Shown here one piece after another: positions 10,820 to 20,731 of a DNA stretch of 37,228 nt (the stretch's first letter is position 1; each line of letters opens with the position of its first letter). The notes beneath the pieces were generated by a model. That model saw only the letters and a program-made list of their open reading frames with translations. It was not told the DNA's origin and did no database searches. The stretch is from positions 104,362 to 141,589 of the forward strand of contig BFEA01000729.1 of assembly GCA_003427395.1 (NCBI GenBank). The letters are read 5' to 3'. This stretch comes from Chara braunii (Eukaryota > Streptophyta > Charophyceae > Charales > Characeae). Both the position numbers and the translations under genes were made by a program.

Positions 10820-10878
10820 CTGTTATCTAAGGATAACAGACGGTGATCCTTGTAGGATCAGCTTGAAGATCGTCAAGC
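10820..10878. other. Three back-to-back perfect hairpins
   Basis: CTGTTATC-TAAG-GATAACAG (10820-10839), TGATCCT-TGT-AGGATCA (10844-10860) and GCTTGA-AGATCG-TCAAGC (10861-10878) lie within 59 bases, preceded by CTAAAG-C-CTTTAG (10765-10777). Such density is far beyond chance for perfect 6-8 bp stems with short loops and implies selection or generation of structure. Confidence 0.75.
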
Positions 10879-11003
10879 CTTGAATCAATATGAATAAAGG
10901 TGATCTGCAATGCAACACATGCCAGTACCTAAGACACGCTTTAGTGATCAAGAAATAATCCTACCTTCCTAACTACCCTCTGATGTTTATCTAAAAATGT
11001 AAG

Positions 11004-11240
11004 AAATTTCGGCAGCATATCCCCTAAACAGGATGGATTGCCAGATTTCTCCTAGTTGAAAATAATCTAACTCTCCAAATTCTACAAAATTTCGGCAGCG
11101 CTTCCCGTAGGAAAAGTGTCTTTCCAGAATTTCTACGAGTCCAAAAATAAATAACTCTTTCAGATTTGTAGAAATTTCGACAGCGCTTCCCGTAGGAACA
11201 GGAGGCTGTCAAGATTTATACAAAGCTGAAAACAGAAAGA
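11004..11240 (+). repeat. Three tandem units of about 84 bp (AAATTTCGGCAGC type)
   Basis: AAATTTCGGCAGC or a variant starts at 11004, 11087 and 11172, each followed by a CTTCCC(G/C)TAGGAA-like block and a CCAGATTT/CCAGAATTT block. Sequences of this style occur in untranslated parts of plant Ty3 elements, as I recall; I see no coding. Confidence 0.7.
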
Positions 11241-11602
11241 CAAAGCAAAACTATACTTGGGACTAACTTCTGACACTTGCTTTGATAGTTAGGATTGAAG
11301 ATAGTTTACACGATCCCCTTTCAGAAGATGGTATCGTGAGCTATCGTGAACTCTAACTTCACGTAAGGTCAGTCCTATCTTTATCCCAAGCTCTCCCTGC
11401 CATCGTCCATCTCATCTACCTATGGCTCCAGCACTTGGCGAGCCTCTAAGCAACTAACCTATCGAAAAAACGTCATAGAGTGAGAGTCCATAAGCATGCA
11501 TAGACAAACATCTCTCACAATCCCACATTGATTCAGGCCAAGTAGTTCGTTAGATCACTTCGTTCCTTCCTTTCTTACGTCCCCCTCACTTATGACATAC
11601 GA

Positions 11603-12840
11603 TCAGACAGGGCCCTAACTTAAGGGTATGTCTGACCTGCCTAAAATACGCACAATTGGGCTGCCCTAACTTAAAGGTATGTCCAACACATGACAAAACG
11701 TAAGTCCAAACTGCCCTAACTTAAGGGTATGCCCGACACAACATAAACTATGAACATAAAGCACATGATCAGACCGTCATAACTTGAGGGTACGCCTGAC
11801 TTCTGCCTAACTGACGACATAAAGCATAAAACTAGACTGCCATAACTTAAGGGTATGCCTCGTCAGCCTTAAACAAGTTACATAGGGCATAGGATTAGAC
11901 TGCCCCAACTTAGGGGGGTGCCTGACTTGCCTAAACAGACACAAACGACGAATGGTCAGACCGCCCTAACTTAAGGGTACGTCCAACCTACACAACATCA
12001 ACGACAAGGGCATATCGCTAGGCCGCCCCAACTTAGGGGTATGCCTACTTAGCCTAAACAGTTTAAATTACATAAGGCAATGCGACCAGACCGCCCTAAC
12101 TTAAGGGTACGTCTGATCTTCCTGAACAAGGTACTCCGCAACAACTGCTTAAACAACTATGAATATTTTTGCACAAACTTTATAATTTCCTTTCTTCTTA
12201 GGCAGATGGTCATACCTACCCAACTTAGGGAGACATCCAACCCTGCCTTGTTTTTAAAAAGGAAACTAAAAGAAGATTTATACTAACTCTCTGCTCCTTT
12301 ATATTATCACGAGCATAAGACTGAACCGCCCTAACTTAAGGGTACGCTCAACCTGCCCGAGTTACCTTCATTTTATATTATTTATTCGTCTCTCTTCTCT
12401 TTTTGTTCTACCTGACTTACTGACTGAATTTCCCAACTTAGGGTGCCCGGTCTGCCAGATGATATAAATTCATATAATATATGCATCAAATTTTATACTT
12501 TGGTTGACTCTTAAGTTCACAGCTTATGACTAAGCCGCCCCAACTAAGGGGTACGCTTAGTCCTATGTCTTTGTCCCCCTCAGAAAAAACACACACAGAA
12601 CTGGGTCTACACAACTTAGAATATCCCCAGCTCTGCTTTCAGCAACCCAAAAAGAAACATCAGGATTCTGAGGCTTCCCAACTTAGGGCGCCCGTCCTTC
12701 TGTTCAGAAACCCCAGAAAAGAAACAGTGACTGGTCCGTCCAACTTAGGAGAGGCCCAGTCCTAAAAAATCATACATTCAACCCAACAAACAAAAATAAA
12801 ACATAGCACTGAACCCACTCAACTTAGAGGGATCCAACCT
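11603..12840. repeat. Array of about 17 related hairpins with compensated stems
   Basis: A core AACTTA or AACTTAA loop recurs every 50-110 bases (near 11617, 11669, 11721, 11788, 11843, 11907, 11965, 12030, 12098, 12222, 12330, 12433, 12541, 12610, 12678, 12742, 12820). An inner stem CCCT/AGGG becomes CCCC/GGGG or TCC/GGA in other units. An outer stem, separated by a CG/TAC internal loop, changes on both sides: TCAGACA/TGTCTGA (11603-11635), TAGGC/GCCTA (12019-12047), CAGAC/GTCTG (12087-12115), GACTAAGC/GCTTAGTC (12528-12562), GACTGG/CCAGTC (12729-12761). Some units have mismatches. Paired changes with a constant loop argue that folding is or was maintained. No protein reading is apparent. 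Confidence 0.75.
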
Positions 12841-13561
12841 TGGGTTGACCTGGTCAAACGCATGCAATACGCCTTCCTCCCACCTTCCCCCCGTTCTCTG
12901 GTCTGAATTCACTCAAAGATTATCTGAACTCTCATATTTATTTGTTTATTTAACCTTCTTACAAAGCATGTCCTGAAAAATAAAAAAATAATAATCTTTC
13001 ATAGTTAAATTCAGATACCCAAAGGAATAACAGTTAGGGGAAAGGATCACGTGCGTTATACGAAACGTATACCTGAAGTTCCCTGCCTCCAGAACCCCGC
13101 CTGGGCTCCGGCAGAGCTCCCGCAATCGGTGGGCTGGCCTTCCACAAGGTCTTGATGCGGACCTACGGGTTGCAATCCCGCCTGTCGCCTTCCTCTCGTA
13201 ACCTTAGATTAGACTTAGACTCAGAAGGGCAGAAGGAGATAAGTCAGACTCTCGAGATCCAAGAGAGGGACAGATTCAACTCGCCGAAGAGGGCCTTGAA
13301 CTCTTGAATCTCCTGAGGGCCTCGCAATGGCAGTCAAGGATCGTAGTAGAATGGTCAGGCCACAGCCAGATGCAGTACGATCAACATTTTAACAACCTCC
13401 ATGTCGCAGTGGTAACCCCCTTACATAGAAGCCTGTTCACTTGCCCATGTCGATGTAGCGGCCCCTCTGAAGATCCTTACCACTCCCTCAAGTCCTGATA
13501 CCTTCCCCCCCTTTGACTAAATTGCCACCACGCGGCCTATAAGGATGACGTTCAATTAGAA
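12841..13561. other. Stretch with no recognised feature
   Basis: No gene, repeat or RNA is recognised. A TATACG-AAA-CGTATA hairpin lies at about 13056-13070. Confidence 0.4.
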
Positions 13562-13888
13562 ACCCCCCTTGTTCTCTATCCGTACGCAGACAGACGCACA
13601 ACAATATGTCGCAGATCCGCATACTCAATAGTACACAACGCTTGCTGTTATCAACAGCCATACGCGGCAACAGCGACACCTTCTGTCACAACAACAACCA
13701 ACAACGGATACAATGGGGAAGGCAGTGTTGCCGTGCAGCAGCAGATGTATCAACTCCTCCAAATAGCATGCCTGACCAACATAATGCGAATGAAATTTCC
13801 CTACCTTATTGGTGCTCAGTACTCGGGTGGTCTTAGTGGAAAAATACTACAAATGTCGTGCACCAGCGGAGCAGCTATACACAACAGA
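13562..13888 (+). pseudogene. Possible decayed coding remnant, Gln/Thr-rich
   Basis: One frame stays open for about 108 codons to a TAG at 13886-13888 without a clear start. It reads YQQPYAATATPSVTTTTNNG and then VQQQMYQLLQIACL. Composition resembles the low-complexity N-termini of retrotransposon gag proteins, but no domain is recognised. It lies upstream of copy B and could belong to its unseen 5' part. Confidence 0.25.
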
Positions 13889-14098
13889 TAGTACAGCAAG
13901 GCGTATAACAAAAACCTTGCGGTGCATAGTGCCCGCTCAGTAACTCACCTATGTGTTTCAACCTGGTACAGAAGATTGCAGCCACCTCTAATGAGCGCAG
14001 CGTGTGTTCAGTAATGCACAGCTTGCTCAGTCAGGGCACAACGTGCTTTAACAAGGCACGACACCGAACCCAACCTGTAGATACAACAACACTTTACT

Positions 14099-14746
14099 GT
14101 GAGCGACCGGAGCTCCGCTTGTAGCAGCTCGGAAATTAAAGTCAACAGTTTGAATGCTACAATTGGATGTCGGCGGTCAGTAAATTATGGCTCAAGAATT
14201 TTGCTGCCTTCACTGCAGTCGGGAACCAAGGCGCAACGGTCAACAACAATCTATAGGCAGACCGCAATAACAGCCAGTAAACAACCGCAACACCAACTTG
14301 ATGTGGCGAACTCACTCCTCCAACTGCACGCCGACTCTCCCTTTGGCTTTGTTTGCCTCTATTTGCAGTATTTCCTTCCTTCTTCACTCTCGGGAACTGC
14401 ACCTAGTCTGGCCCTCGGCTGGGCTCAAACAAGCTCTGAGCATAACAAAACTGCAATCCCGTTGTACAAGAACCCGTGCAGCCCTTGGGAAGGACCGATC
14501 ATGAGTAGTGTGAAAATGATCGGGCTTCCTACCTACTTACACCCGGTCTTTAATGAACTCGACCGAGGCATTGGCCAGATGAACTCCCTTTAGCAGTCAG
14601 AGTGTCGAGCAGTCTGGGGAGAACGTTGTAGTAGATGCAAACTTGGTGAGCAACAGAGAAATGAGTACCTCGACCATAATCACGATAACGAAGACCATGA
14701 TCCCGACAAGTGTTATGCTCCATTACTCACCAAATGTGCAAAATGA
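14099..14746 (+). pseudogene. Uncharacterised frame of 215 codons with one TAG
   Basis: The frame is open from 14099 (GTG; no good ATG near the start) to a TAG at 14591-14593. It continues in phase to a TGA at 14744-14746. The part after the TAG is Cys-rich and acidic (CRAVWGERCSRCKLGE, then NHDNEDHDPDKCYAPLLTKC), better protein-like than average, which suggests the TAG replaced a CAG. No family recognised. Asp/Asn-rich composition resembles the broken frame in copies A and B, so both may descend from one gene. Confidence 0.3.
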
Positions 14747-14895
14747 GAGAGATCCTTCCCTCGGAGTAGGGGAAGATACGGACAACAACTTCCAACGCTG
14801 CGTTTGTTTGACAATGAATCCTTCACTGGAGTATGGACAGATACATTGCCACATTCTTCGATTCTGTCAGAGGTAAGACTCTCAGTTCACCCCCC

Positions 14896-14954
<59 letters not shown>

Positions 14955-15530
14955 GTAACTCTAACACATGTTCGCTATCTGCGTTACACTCCCGTTAGCT
15001 GAATGAAAATGAATCTTTAGCTAGAATATGGAATGATACACATGACGCTGCAAGTAGGTACGTATTCACCCCACCCCTCTCCTTTCTCGAATCCAGCCTC
15101 CTCACCGTATATACCTGTCCGCATTCTCATCCAGATGCATACCGAAGGAAAGAAAAAAAATAAAAATAAAAAAACAGCAGTCCATGCAGCCTTTAAGTTG
15201 GCTTTCCTTGGATGATTACAGCGGACGAAGAATGCCCCCATTGAAGATGACTGCTGGACCAACGTTCATGAAACAAGGGCGAAGGAGGTCACGGTCTCGT
15301 GCAGACTATGCAGACGACGACTTGGGGAATGAAGAACGTAGCCACCGAGAATGAAGGCGATGGCTGTGTAGAGAAGGACGACAACCGAAAAATGATGATA
15401 ATAATCCCACCGGCGAGGAGGACCGCTGCCATCACAACTTCGCAACCCGCTCTATCACTTCATCAGATCTGCAAAATGAGAATGAATCTTCCGCTAGAAC
15501 ATGGAAAGATATATACTCTTCGAGAAACCT
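14742..15530 (+). repeat. Four diverged copies of a QNENES...W.DT coding-like motif
   Basis: Similar segments start near 14738 (QNERDPSLGVGEDT), 14812 (DNESFTGVWTDT), 15003 (NENESLARIWNDT) and 15472 (QNENESSARTWKDT). The second runs into CAGAG followed by GTAAGA, a good splice-donor sequence, and then a pyrimidine-rich CT tract. Either exon-like duplication or an old tandem repeat. Confidence 0.35.
14896..14952. repeat. (CT)n microsatellite
   Basis: About 57 bases of CT dinucleotides. The Ser-Leu reading across it is an artefact. Confidence 0.95.
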
Positions 15531-15741
15531 CTTGTCTCACGCACAACCCTCCACCATCACGGCGCCCCATCCGTCACCCAAGAGCCCAAACGGACATCGG
15601 CGTCACACTCACAGTGGCCCAAAACCCCTGTTCAGATATTTACTTCATCAAAATCGGTCAAGAAATTATCGAGATACACTAATTTTCGATTCCTGCCATA
15701 TCTATTCTCGTCACTTATCTGCTCACACGTTTCTCTGCTAA
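15247..15741 (+). pseudogene. Broken acidic reading frame in copy B
   Basis: Same frame as 119-649 with the same in-frame TGA (at about 15352) and an overlapping 127-codon alternative frame (15299-15682). It includes SRADYADDDLGNEERS and QNENESSARTWKD. Both copies are broken alike, so neither is likely to be translated in full length. Family unknown. Confidence 0.35.
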
Positions 15742-16496
15742 CTCTCATTCTACTAACATTATACTCAAACTAACGTCATATTTGGATTCGCCCACCATCA
15801 TAACCCCCACAACGATACTCCCCCCCCTCGTTTTGGTCCAGGATCGAGGGAGATCTCTGTTCTCCATTCTTCACCGGCTTGCTCCGCCATAGCCCGTTGC
15901 TCCCCCGTTTAAGTCCGCGAATGGATCCGGTCGCAGATCGTGTCCGGTCTGCGCTCGCTGTCTCTTCTTGCAGCTCTTCTTTGCCTTTGGTCCGCTTCCC
16001 CTCTGCACTGCCCGGTCTTCCCCTTCCGTCTTCCTGGTCTCTGATCCCGTCAACTTCGTCTCGAAGCTAGCGCAATTCACCTCAACTTCCGCTTCAATGT
16101 TCTCAAAACTTGGCAGTGCCTTCCCGTATATATAAAAAAAATAAACAAGCTCACTTAAACATTTACCCCCTCCCCTGCTCTAAGTAGACCACTGTCGCTA
16201 ATGCACCCGGTCGGAGCCTCTGTTCAGGGTCATCCGAGGCTGCCAAACGGCAGCATCGAACAACAGCCAGACATATTTTCTCCCTATCGTTCCAATCCAG
16301 TTTTGACGAATGTTCTGAACATCAATGCCGGGGCCGGGGCCTTGGCCCAGGGATATCATTATTGAGGTTGGCCGGCCCCAAATATCACAGGGCCGCTCCC
16401 GTGGTTTTATTGAAATTCAAAGTTGGGTTTATCGTTAAGGAGTTCACTTTTTGTACTAATCGGGCTAGGCCGGCCCTGCTAGGCATGCAGCTTGCG

Positions 16497-16605
16497 CCTC
16501 GGTGAGGCGGGTCCTAGTGCAGATTTTGGTGGTAGCAGCAAATACTGGTATTCAAATGGGAACTTTGAAGGCCGAAGTGGAGAGGTTCCTATGTGACTGG
16601 CAGCT
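16497..16605 (+). pseudogene. 28S/25S rRNA fragment in copy B
   Basis: Same large-subunit rRNA piece as at 1409-1519, with GCAGATTTTGGTGGTAGCAG and AACTTTGAAGGCCGAAGTGG recognisable and the same short insertion before ATTCAAATG. Shared insertion shows capture before the A/B duplication. Confidence 0.8.
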
Positions 16606-17077
16606 GCAGCGTGCGGCCTCCGCCCTGGTGCGCCCGTCCCACTGCGCCCAAGTAACTTATCACCCCTTTTTTGGACTCCAAAAAACATGCTTACACTCAC
16701 CCTCTCACAGCAGACGGTGGGGACGGACTGCACACCCACAATAGTCAGAATTGCCCCCTGTCTTCGAGTGCTCTGCCTCAAACAGATATTTTTTCCAAAT
16801 GCTCTTGTCCAACCCCGCGCACAGATTCATCCTGGGGCGGCGGGGTGATGCCAATGGATGTCCCGAAGGACTGGGCCCAAACTCTGACCCAGGGATACCA
16901 GCATCGGGCTTCCCTATCCCAGACCATTCAGAATTGCAGTATTATCCTCATCTATTCCCCGTGAGCTTGGAACTCGGGTCTGCATTTCAACAACTCATGG
17001 GTGTACCGACTGAACTAGGCTCTTGGGCCCCACGACCGGTCCCGGTACCGGCATCGGACCTCGTCCTAGATGGGGGG

Positions 17078-17330
17078 AAAAAAATAATAGTAATAAAATA
17101 AAGTAATAAAAATAAAAATAAAAAACGGATTAGGGAGGGAAACCGTTGGAACCCAGCCTCGGTCCCACCTGTTGGGTCCGCAGTCGGACTCCCTAGCAAA
17201 ACCTAGGGCCCCTTGGATTTTCGCCAAAGCACGCTCCTTCGCTTCTCCGCTGCTGGTTGCTTGTTTCGATTCCGGGATCCGCATGCTGGTAGTTCGATGC
17301 TGTAACCAATAGGGCTAAGCCCAAGCCTAG
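17078..17330 (-). mobile_element. tRNA-derived SINE-like unit 1 (copy B)
   Basis: Minus-strand A-box-like TAGCCCTATTGG (17317-17306) and B-box-like AATCGAAAC (17271-17263) are kept, with the same 46-base spacing as in copy A. The T-rich end is at 17127-17078 on the minus strand. A segment of about 30 bp present in copy A (near 2120-2145) is missing. Confidence 0.5.
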
Positions 17331-17862
17331 TTGCAGTAGGCGCAACTTCTTGTATGAAGACCAACTGCAGCGGACCTGGGCCTGCAGAGGTGCGCAAGAT
17401 CAGATCCGGGACTGGATCTGCATTTCAGCAGTTTATTGGCCTATCAACTGAAATGAGTCCACTGATCTCTCTCATGGGCAGGTTGATTTTAACTCCACCC
17501 CATGTCTCATCAATTCAGGAGTGTACCAGCCAAGCTAGCTGATACAGCTGGCGCTGTGGGGAGTGGTACCGCTTTCACCCAGGAAAACTCTGGGACTGTG
17601 ATGTCTGATAGATCTATCTCGTGTGAAGTCCAAACTTGGGTCTGCAGTTCAACAGTTTGTGGGTATACCAACTGAGTTAGGCTGGTTCTTTGCCCGACCA
17701 GCCCCGGTACCAAACGCAGGGGTCACGACAGCCCACCATTGGCTCGTATTCACGTTGAACTCGGCCCATGCTTCACCAGCTCATGGTTGTACCAACCGAG
17801 CCAAGCCCGTTGGTCCCCACAAACAACCCTGACACCTATACTGGCGCTGGGCACCGACAACC

Positions 17863-18125
17863 AAAATTAAAAGTAAAGGTAAAAATAAAAATACGAACAT
17901 CAGGGATCGGCGCTTAGGGGAAGGGAGACTGTCGGTACCACTCCTTGTTCCGCCGACCGGGCCTACTGATGGGCCGGCAACAAAACCAAGGGGGATAACC
18001 CCGCCAAGCCCTCAACCCCTCAGCATCTTCAGCAGCTATGATGTTCGATCGCCGCCGGTCGCCGCCCTCAATCCCTATACCTCTGCCTTGAAAGTCCAAT
18101 GCCTTAACCAATAGTGTTATACCCA
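17863..18125 (-). mobile_element. tRNA-derived SINE-like unit 2 (copy B)
   Basis: Minus-strand A-box-like TAACACTATTGG is at 18119-18108. The B-box has lost its CG (GATTGAGGG-like at 18073-18065), a CG to CA change on plus. Body motif and T-rich end (plus 17864-17895) are as in copy A. Confidence 0.5.
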
Positions 18126-18652
18126 AGGCTAAGACGAGCTACTGCAAAATTCAATATAAATGGTTGTCGCACAACACGCAGGCCTATCAAAATACCTCAA
18201 GGCCACTTCTTCGCCTACGGACCAAACTCACGACTGCCGGCCTATGGCGCCCACCACTCATAGGGCCTAACTCCGTCCACCGCTGTCAACCTCCCGCATC
18301 TACTGCGCGGAGGCCACCGCTCGCGTTCTATTTTCCCTCGCATACCCCAAGTACTGCCCAAAGCAACACCACTTCGCATGTCGTATGAACGCAGGTGTAC
18401 CATGGTCACTTCAATAAAAATAAAAATAAAAAAATTCCTAGTTTAATCAAAGCCTAAAAATTTTGTCGGCGGAAACGCCGACTCTATAACATCAAGAATA
18501 GAATCATCACACGCACTTCAAAATTGCGTGCCCACACACACTTTGCTTCTAGTCAATCATTCAGTCAATGTGAACCAAACACAACTGCGACTCGTGCAAC
18601 GTACTCCAATTTCGAGCAACTTATTTTCTGTTGCTTACAAAAACCAGGGCGG

Positions 18653-18670
18653 ATACCCTTGTAAGGGTAT
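18653..18670. other. Terminal hairpin of copy B
   Basis: ATACCCTT-GT-AAGGGTAT, identical to 3584-3601. Six bases later CTGA (18676-18679) is followed by T, after which the sequence belongs to element 2. Confidence 0.5.
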
Positions 18671-18679
18671 TCGCGCTGA

Positions 18680-19600
18680 TAGCGCTGCTTCTCCTGTTCA
18701 GTCAAATTTCCTTCTCCTATGTCCATCTCCACTATCCTCTTTTTTGTTAGCCGTTGCGGCTCCCTCTTCTTCCTTTCTTTAATCTCTCTGGAAATCTCTT
18801 CTTCGGATATCCCGTCTAGTGCTGATCGCTCTCGAGCTACTGCCGCCGGCTTAACCTTTTGAGCTACTGTCTTATCTCTCTTTGGTCGCCCCCTGTAGGG
18901 GACTGCGCCCTTAAAAACGACACAGAGATCATACCTCCGAACTCCTCATCTTCAGCCTTCGGATATGAGTTTTCACCCACGAGGATGCGATTGCCTAAGT
19001 CCTCGACTTCCACTATGCGTCCTTCATCCTCTGTGAGTAATGTCTCATACTTCTTCTCACTGAATCGTAGAGAGCGACTGACGAGTGTGGCCGGCTTGCG
19101 GCCGCCAGCAGTTGCTAAAACGGCTCCGTTCCTCGGGTCACGATGCTCGATTGTCTCTATCATAATCCGACCACCATCTGAACGCTTAATTGAAAGCATC
19201 TGGCATCCGTCCGGTCGCTCTATCGTAACCGCATGAACGTGGCTCAGCCACATGCGTCCTAGTAGTAGCTCTGAACTGCAGTCCCTGAACGTGAAGATAG
19301 GCATCAGTACGCGCAATCCTTCGACCTCGATGGCCGCCTTGTGGCATACTCCAGAAATCTTCTGCTTCCGTCCGTTAGCTGTTTCTATCTCAAATAGGTA
19401 AGACTTGTCAAGGTTCAATCACAATCGTACAGTGAGTTCCGCGTCCATAATGACAGTTTCATTGCCATTGTCAATCGCTCCTTGGAGAACTATGTCATCA
19501 TTGGGAATGGTCTCGACTACCCCACTCCCTAGAATGTAAAACTTGTACGGAGACATGCCCTGAGAGGCGGTTAATGGAAGGCTCAAAATTCGGCGAATTT
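18680..19600 (-). pseudogene. Retropepsin-like aspartic protease region of element 2
   Basis: The minus-strand frame reads LTASQGMSPYKFYILGSG, then QGAIDNGNETVIMDAEL with DNG at 19472-19464 in the position of the catalytic D-[ST]-G. It continues ANGRKQKISGVCHKAAIEVE, ELLLGRMWLSHVHAVTIERP and DGCQMLSIKR. The order nucleophile loop, NG...G.C, (L)LGR.W and DG..M.I is that of Ty3-type gag-associated proteases, which cut the polyprotein. A TGA at 19421-19419 interrupts it. After 18905 the frame shifts, and a basic linker (AVPYRGRPKRDKTVAQKVKP) runs to 18680, where copy B begins. Reverse transcriptase would be expected next but is absent. DNG instead of DSG/DTG may reduce activity or be a family variant. 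Confidence 0.7.
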
Positions 19601-19855
19601 TGGCGAATTTTTCATCGAAACTTTCATATTTCCCTGAATTTTTACTCTTTTCTCAGGTTTTCTTTTTGCCTGTTATATATGTGCTTTAGGGTATATCTTT
19701 ATTCAGTTTCGCCGTATTTAAAGCAATAACAAAAAACTTGGCAAAAACACCAGACTCGAAAAAAAACTTTGACACTCTCCGAAAGCTACTCCGAATAGGA
19801 ATTTATAGTGTTTTTGGGTTTGATTTTTTCATTTTTTTTTTGCCTGATTGTTTTG

Positions 19856-20465
19856 TTTATGTTTGTACCTCTGGCTTGGAAGCCATCTGGACTTCGTCTC
19901 CCAAGGGAATGCGCGTCTTGCGCGTGATCATCTAAAGCTCATCTCGCGCGGGTCTCGAAGCAGCCAAGTACTCGAGTATCGAGCACTACATGGGTTGCCT
20001 AAGCGCGCGGCTAAGAGACTCCACTATATCAATATCGTCTAAGGAGCTCTTCATGGTAAACTTCCGAGCTCCACGCATGCGTGGCGATAATATAACTTCC
20101 TCTCCTTCAATCCTTTGTCCATCGTTCTCCGCCATCACATAATCCATATTGGCCTTCTTCGACCGAAGAAACCCTTGCGAACTTCGTCGCCGCGACTCGA
20201 ATAGGCGTGGTTGGCAACTCATCACCCGAAGATAAAGCCATTCGCACGCTCTGACTCTTGACCGCTTCTTTGCCCTTGCTCGGCCGCACCCGCCTGACCT
20301 CAACGTTCTCCTTCATCGAAGGGAACATCCATACGTCGCCTAAATCGTCTGCCCACTTCACATACTTGCGTTCATCAAGCACGACAAACCCCTCGTCGAT
20401 AGCTCTCCTGAGGTCCGGACAATCCCGCTTGGCACGATCTTCCCTCCTGCAATAGATGCAGGAAT
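19856..20465 (-). pseudogene. Gag zinc-knuckle and gag-protease linker of element 2
   Basis: The minus strand at 20460-20419 encodes CIYCRREDRAKRDC, a nucleocapsid zinc knuckle CX2CX4HX4C in which the metal-binding His is Arg (a single A to G change from CAT). It is followed by PDLRRAIDEGFVVLDERKYV and, after a frameshift near 20150, by ARKFTMKSSLDDIDIVESL and RALRQPM. TAG interrupts the frame at two places just before CSILEYLAASRPARDEL and MITRKTRIPL. Such linkers precede the protease in this family. At least two stops, one frameshift and the lost His make it a pseudogene. Confidence 0.65.
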
Positions 20466-20731
20466 TCCTTGGAGTGGGCGGTTGGTCCTCTACACCCCTA
20501 AGACTTGGTCCTCTCGCGGATCTGACGTCTTGGTTGGAAGGCCTAGGAGATTTAGGATATTTTAGAGACTTCGGGTACCCAGGCGAAGTAGGATACCCTC
20601 CTCACTCTGCCCTCTCATAGTCGCTACGATATCCATCCCTAGGGTCCCCGTCCGATTCCCATCGGCCATGGGAGTCATCTCTGTCTCTACGGTTGAAATT
20701 GTCTAGGCTCCAGTATCCTTCTACGTTCCCA

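Larger units (their letters stand above)
9462..12840 (-). repeat. 5' LTR-like region of element 3 (outer boundary not found)
   Basis: The minus-strand end is set by the primer site: plus-strand sequence starts TGTCGAGCG, the inverse of an LTR ending CGACA, like the LTR ends of element 1. No matching outer boundary or second LTR could be found, so the far limit is an estimate from the change of sequence character near 12840. No gene is present. The stretch is full of perfect hairpins: GGTCCC/GGGACC (9475-9491), GCATGCGAA with TTCGTATGC (9683-9706), CGACACT/AGTGTCG (10144-10159), GACAGCT/AGCTGTC (10261-10277), three in 10820-10878, and the array at 11603-12840. Confidence 0.4.
15152..18679 (+). 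mobile_element. Copy B of the duplicated element of at least 3.5 kb
   Basis: Counterpart of 1-3610 in the same orientation. It shows all copy A components: acidic broken frame, 28S fragment (16497-16605), possible hAT ends (about 16388-16478), SINE-like units (17330-17078 and 18125-17863) and terminal hairpin (18653-18670). Its right boundary cuts the minus-strand protease frame of element 2, so copy B sits in, or was joined to, that retrotransposon. The reverse-transcriptase part of element 2, expected next, is not seen on the other side, so the junction is not a simple insertion or the rest is deleted. The left limit given is only where similarity to copy A can be followed; upstream sequence may belong to it. 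Confidence 0.65.

Noticed and set aside
11603-12840. CRISPR array
   Set aside because: Repeats are variable palindromes with uneven spacing in eukaryotic transposon sequence, with no cas genes.
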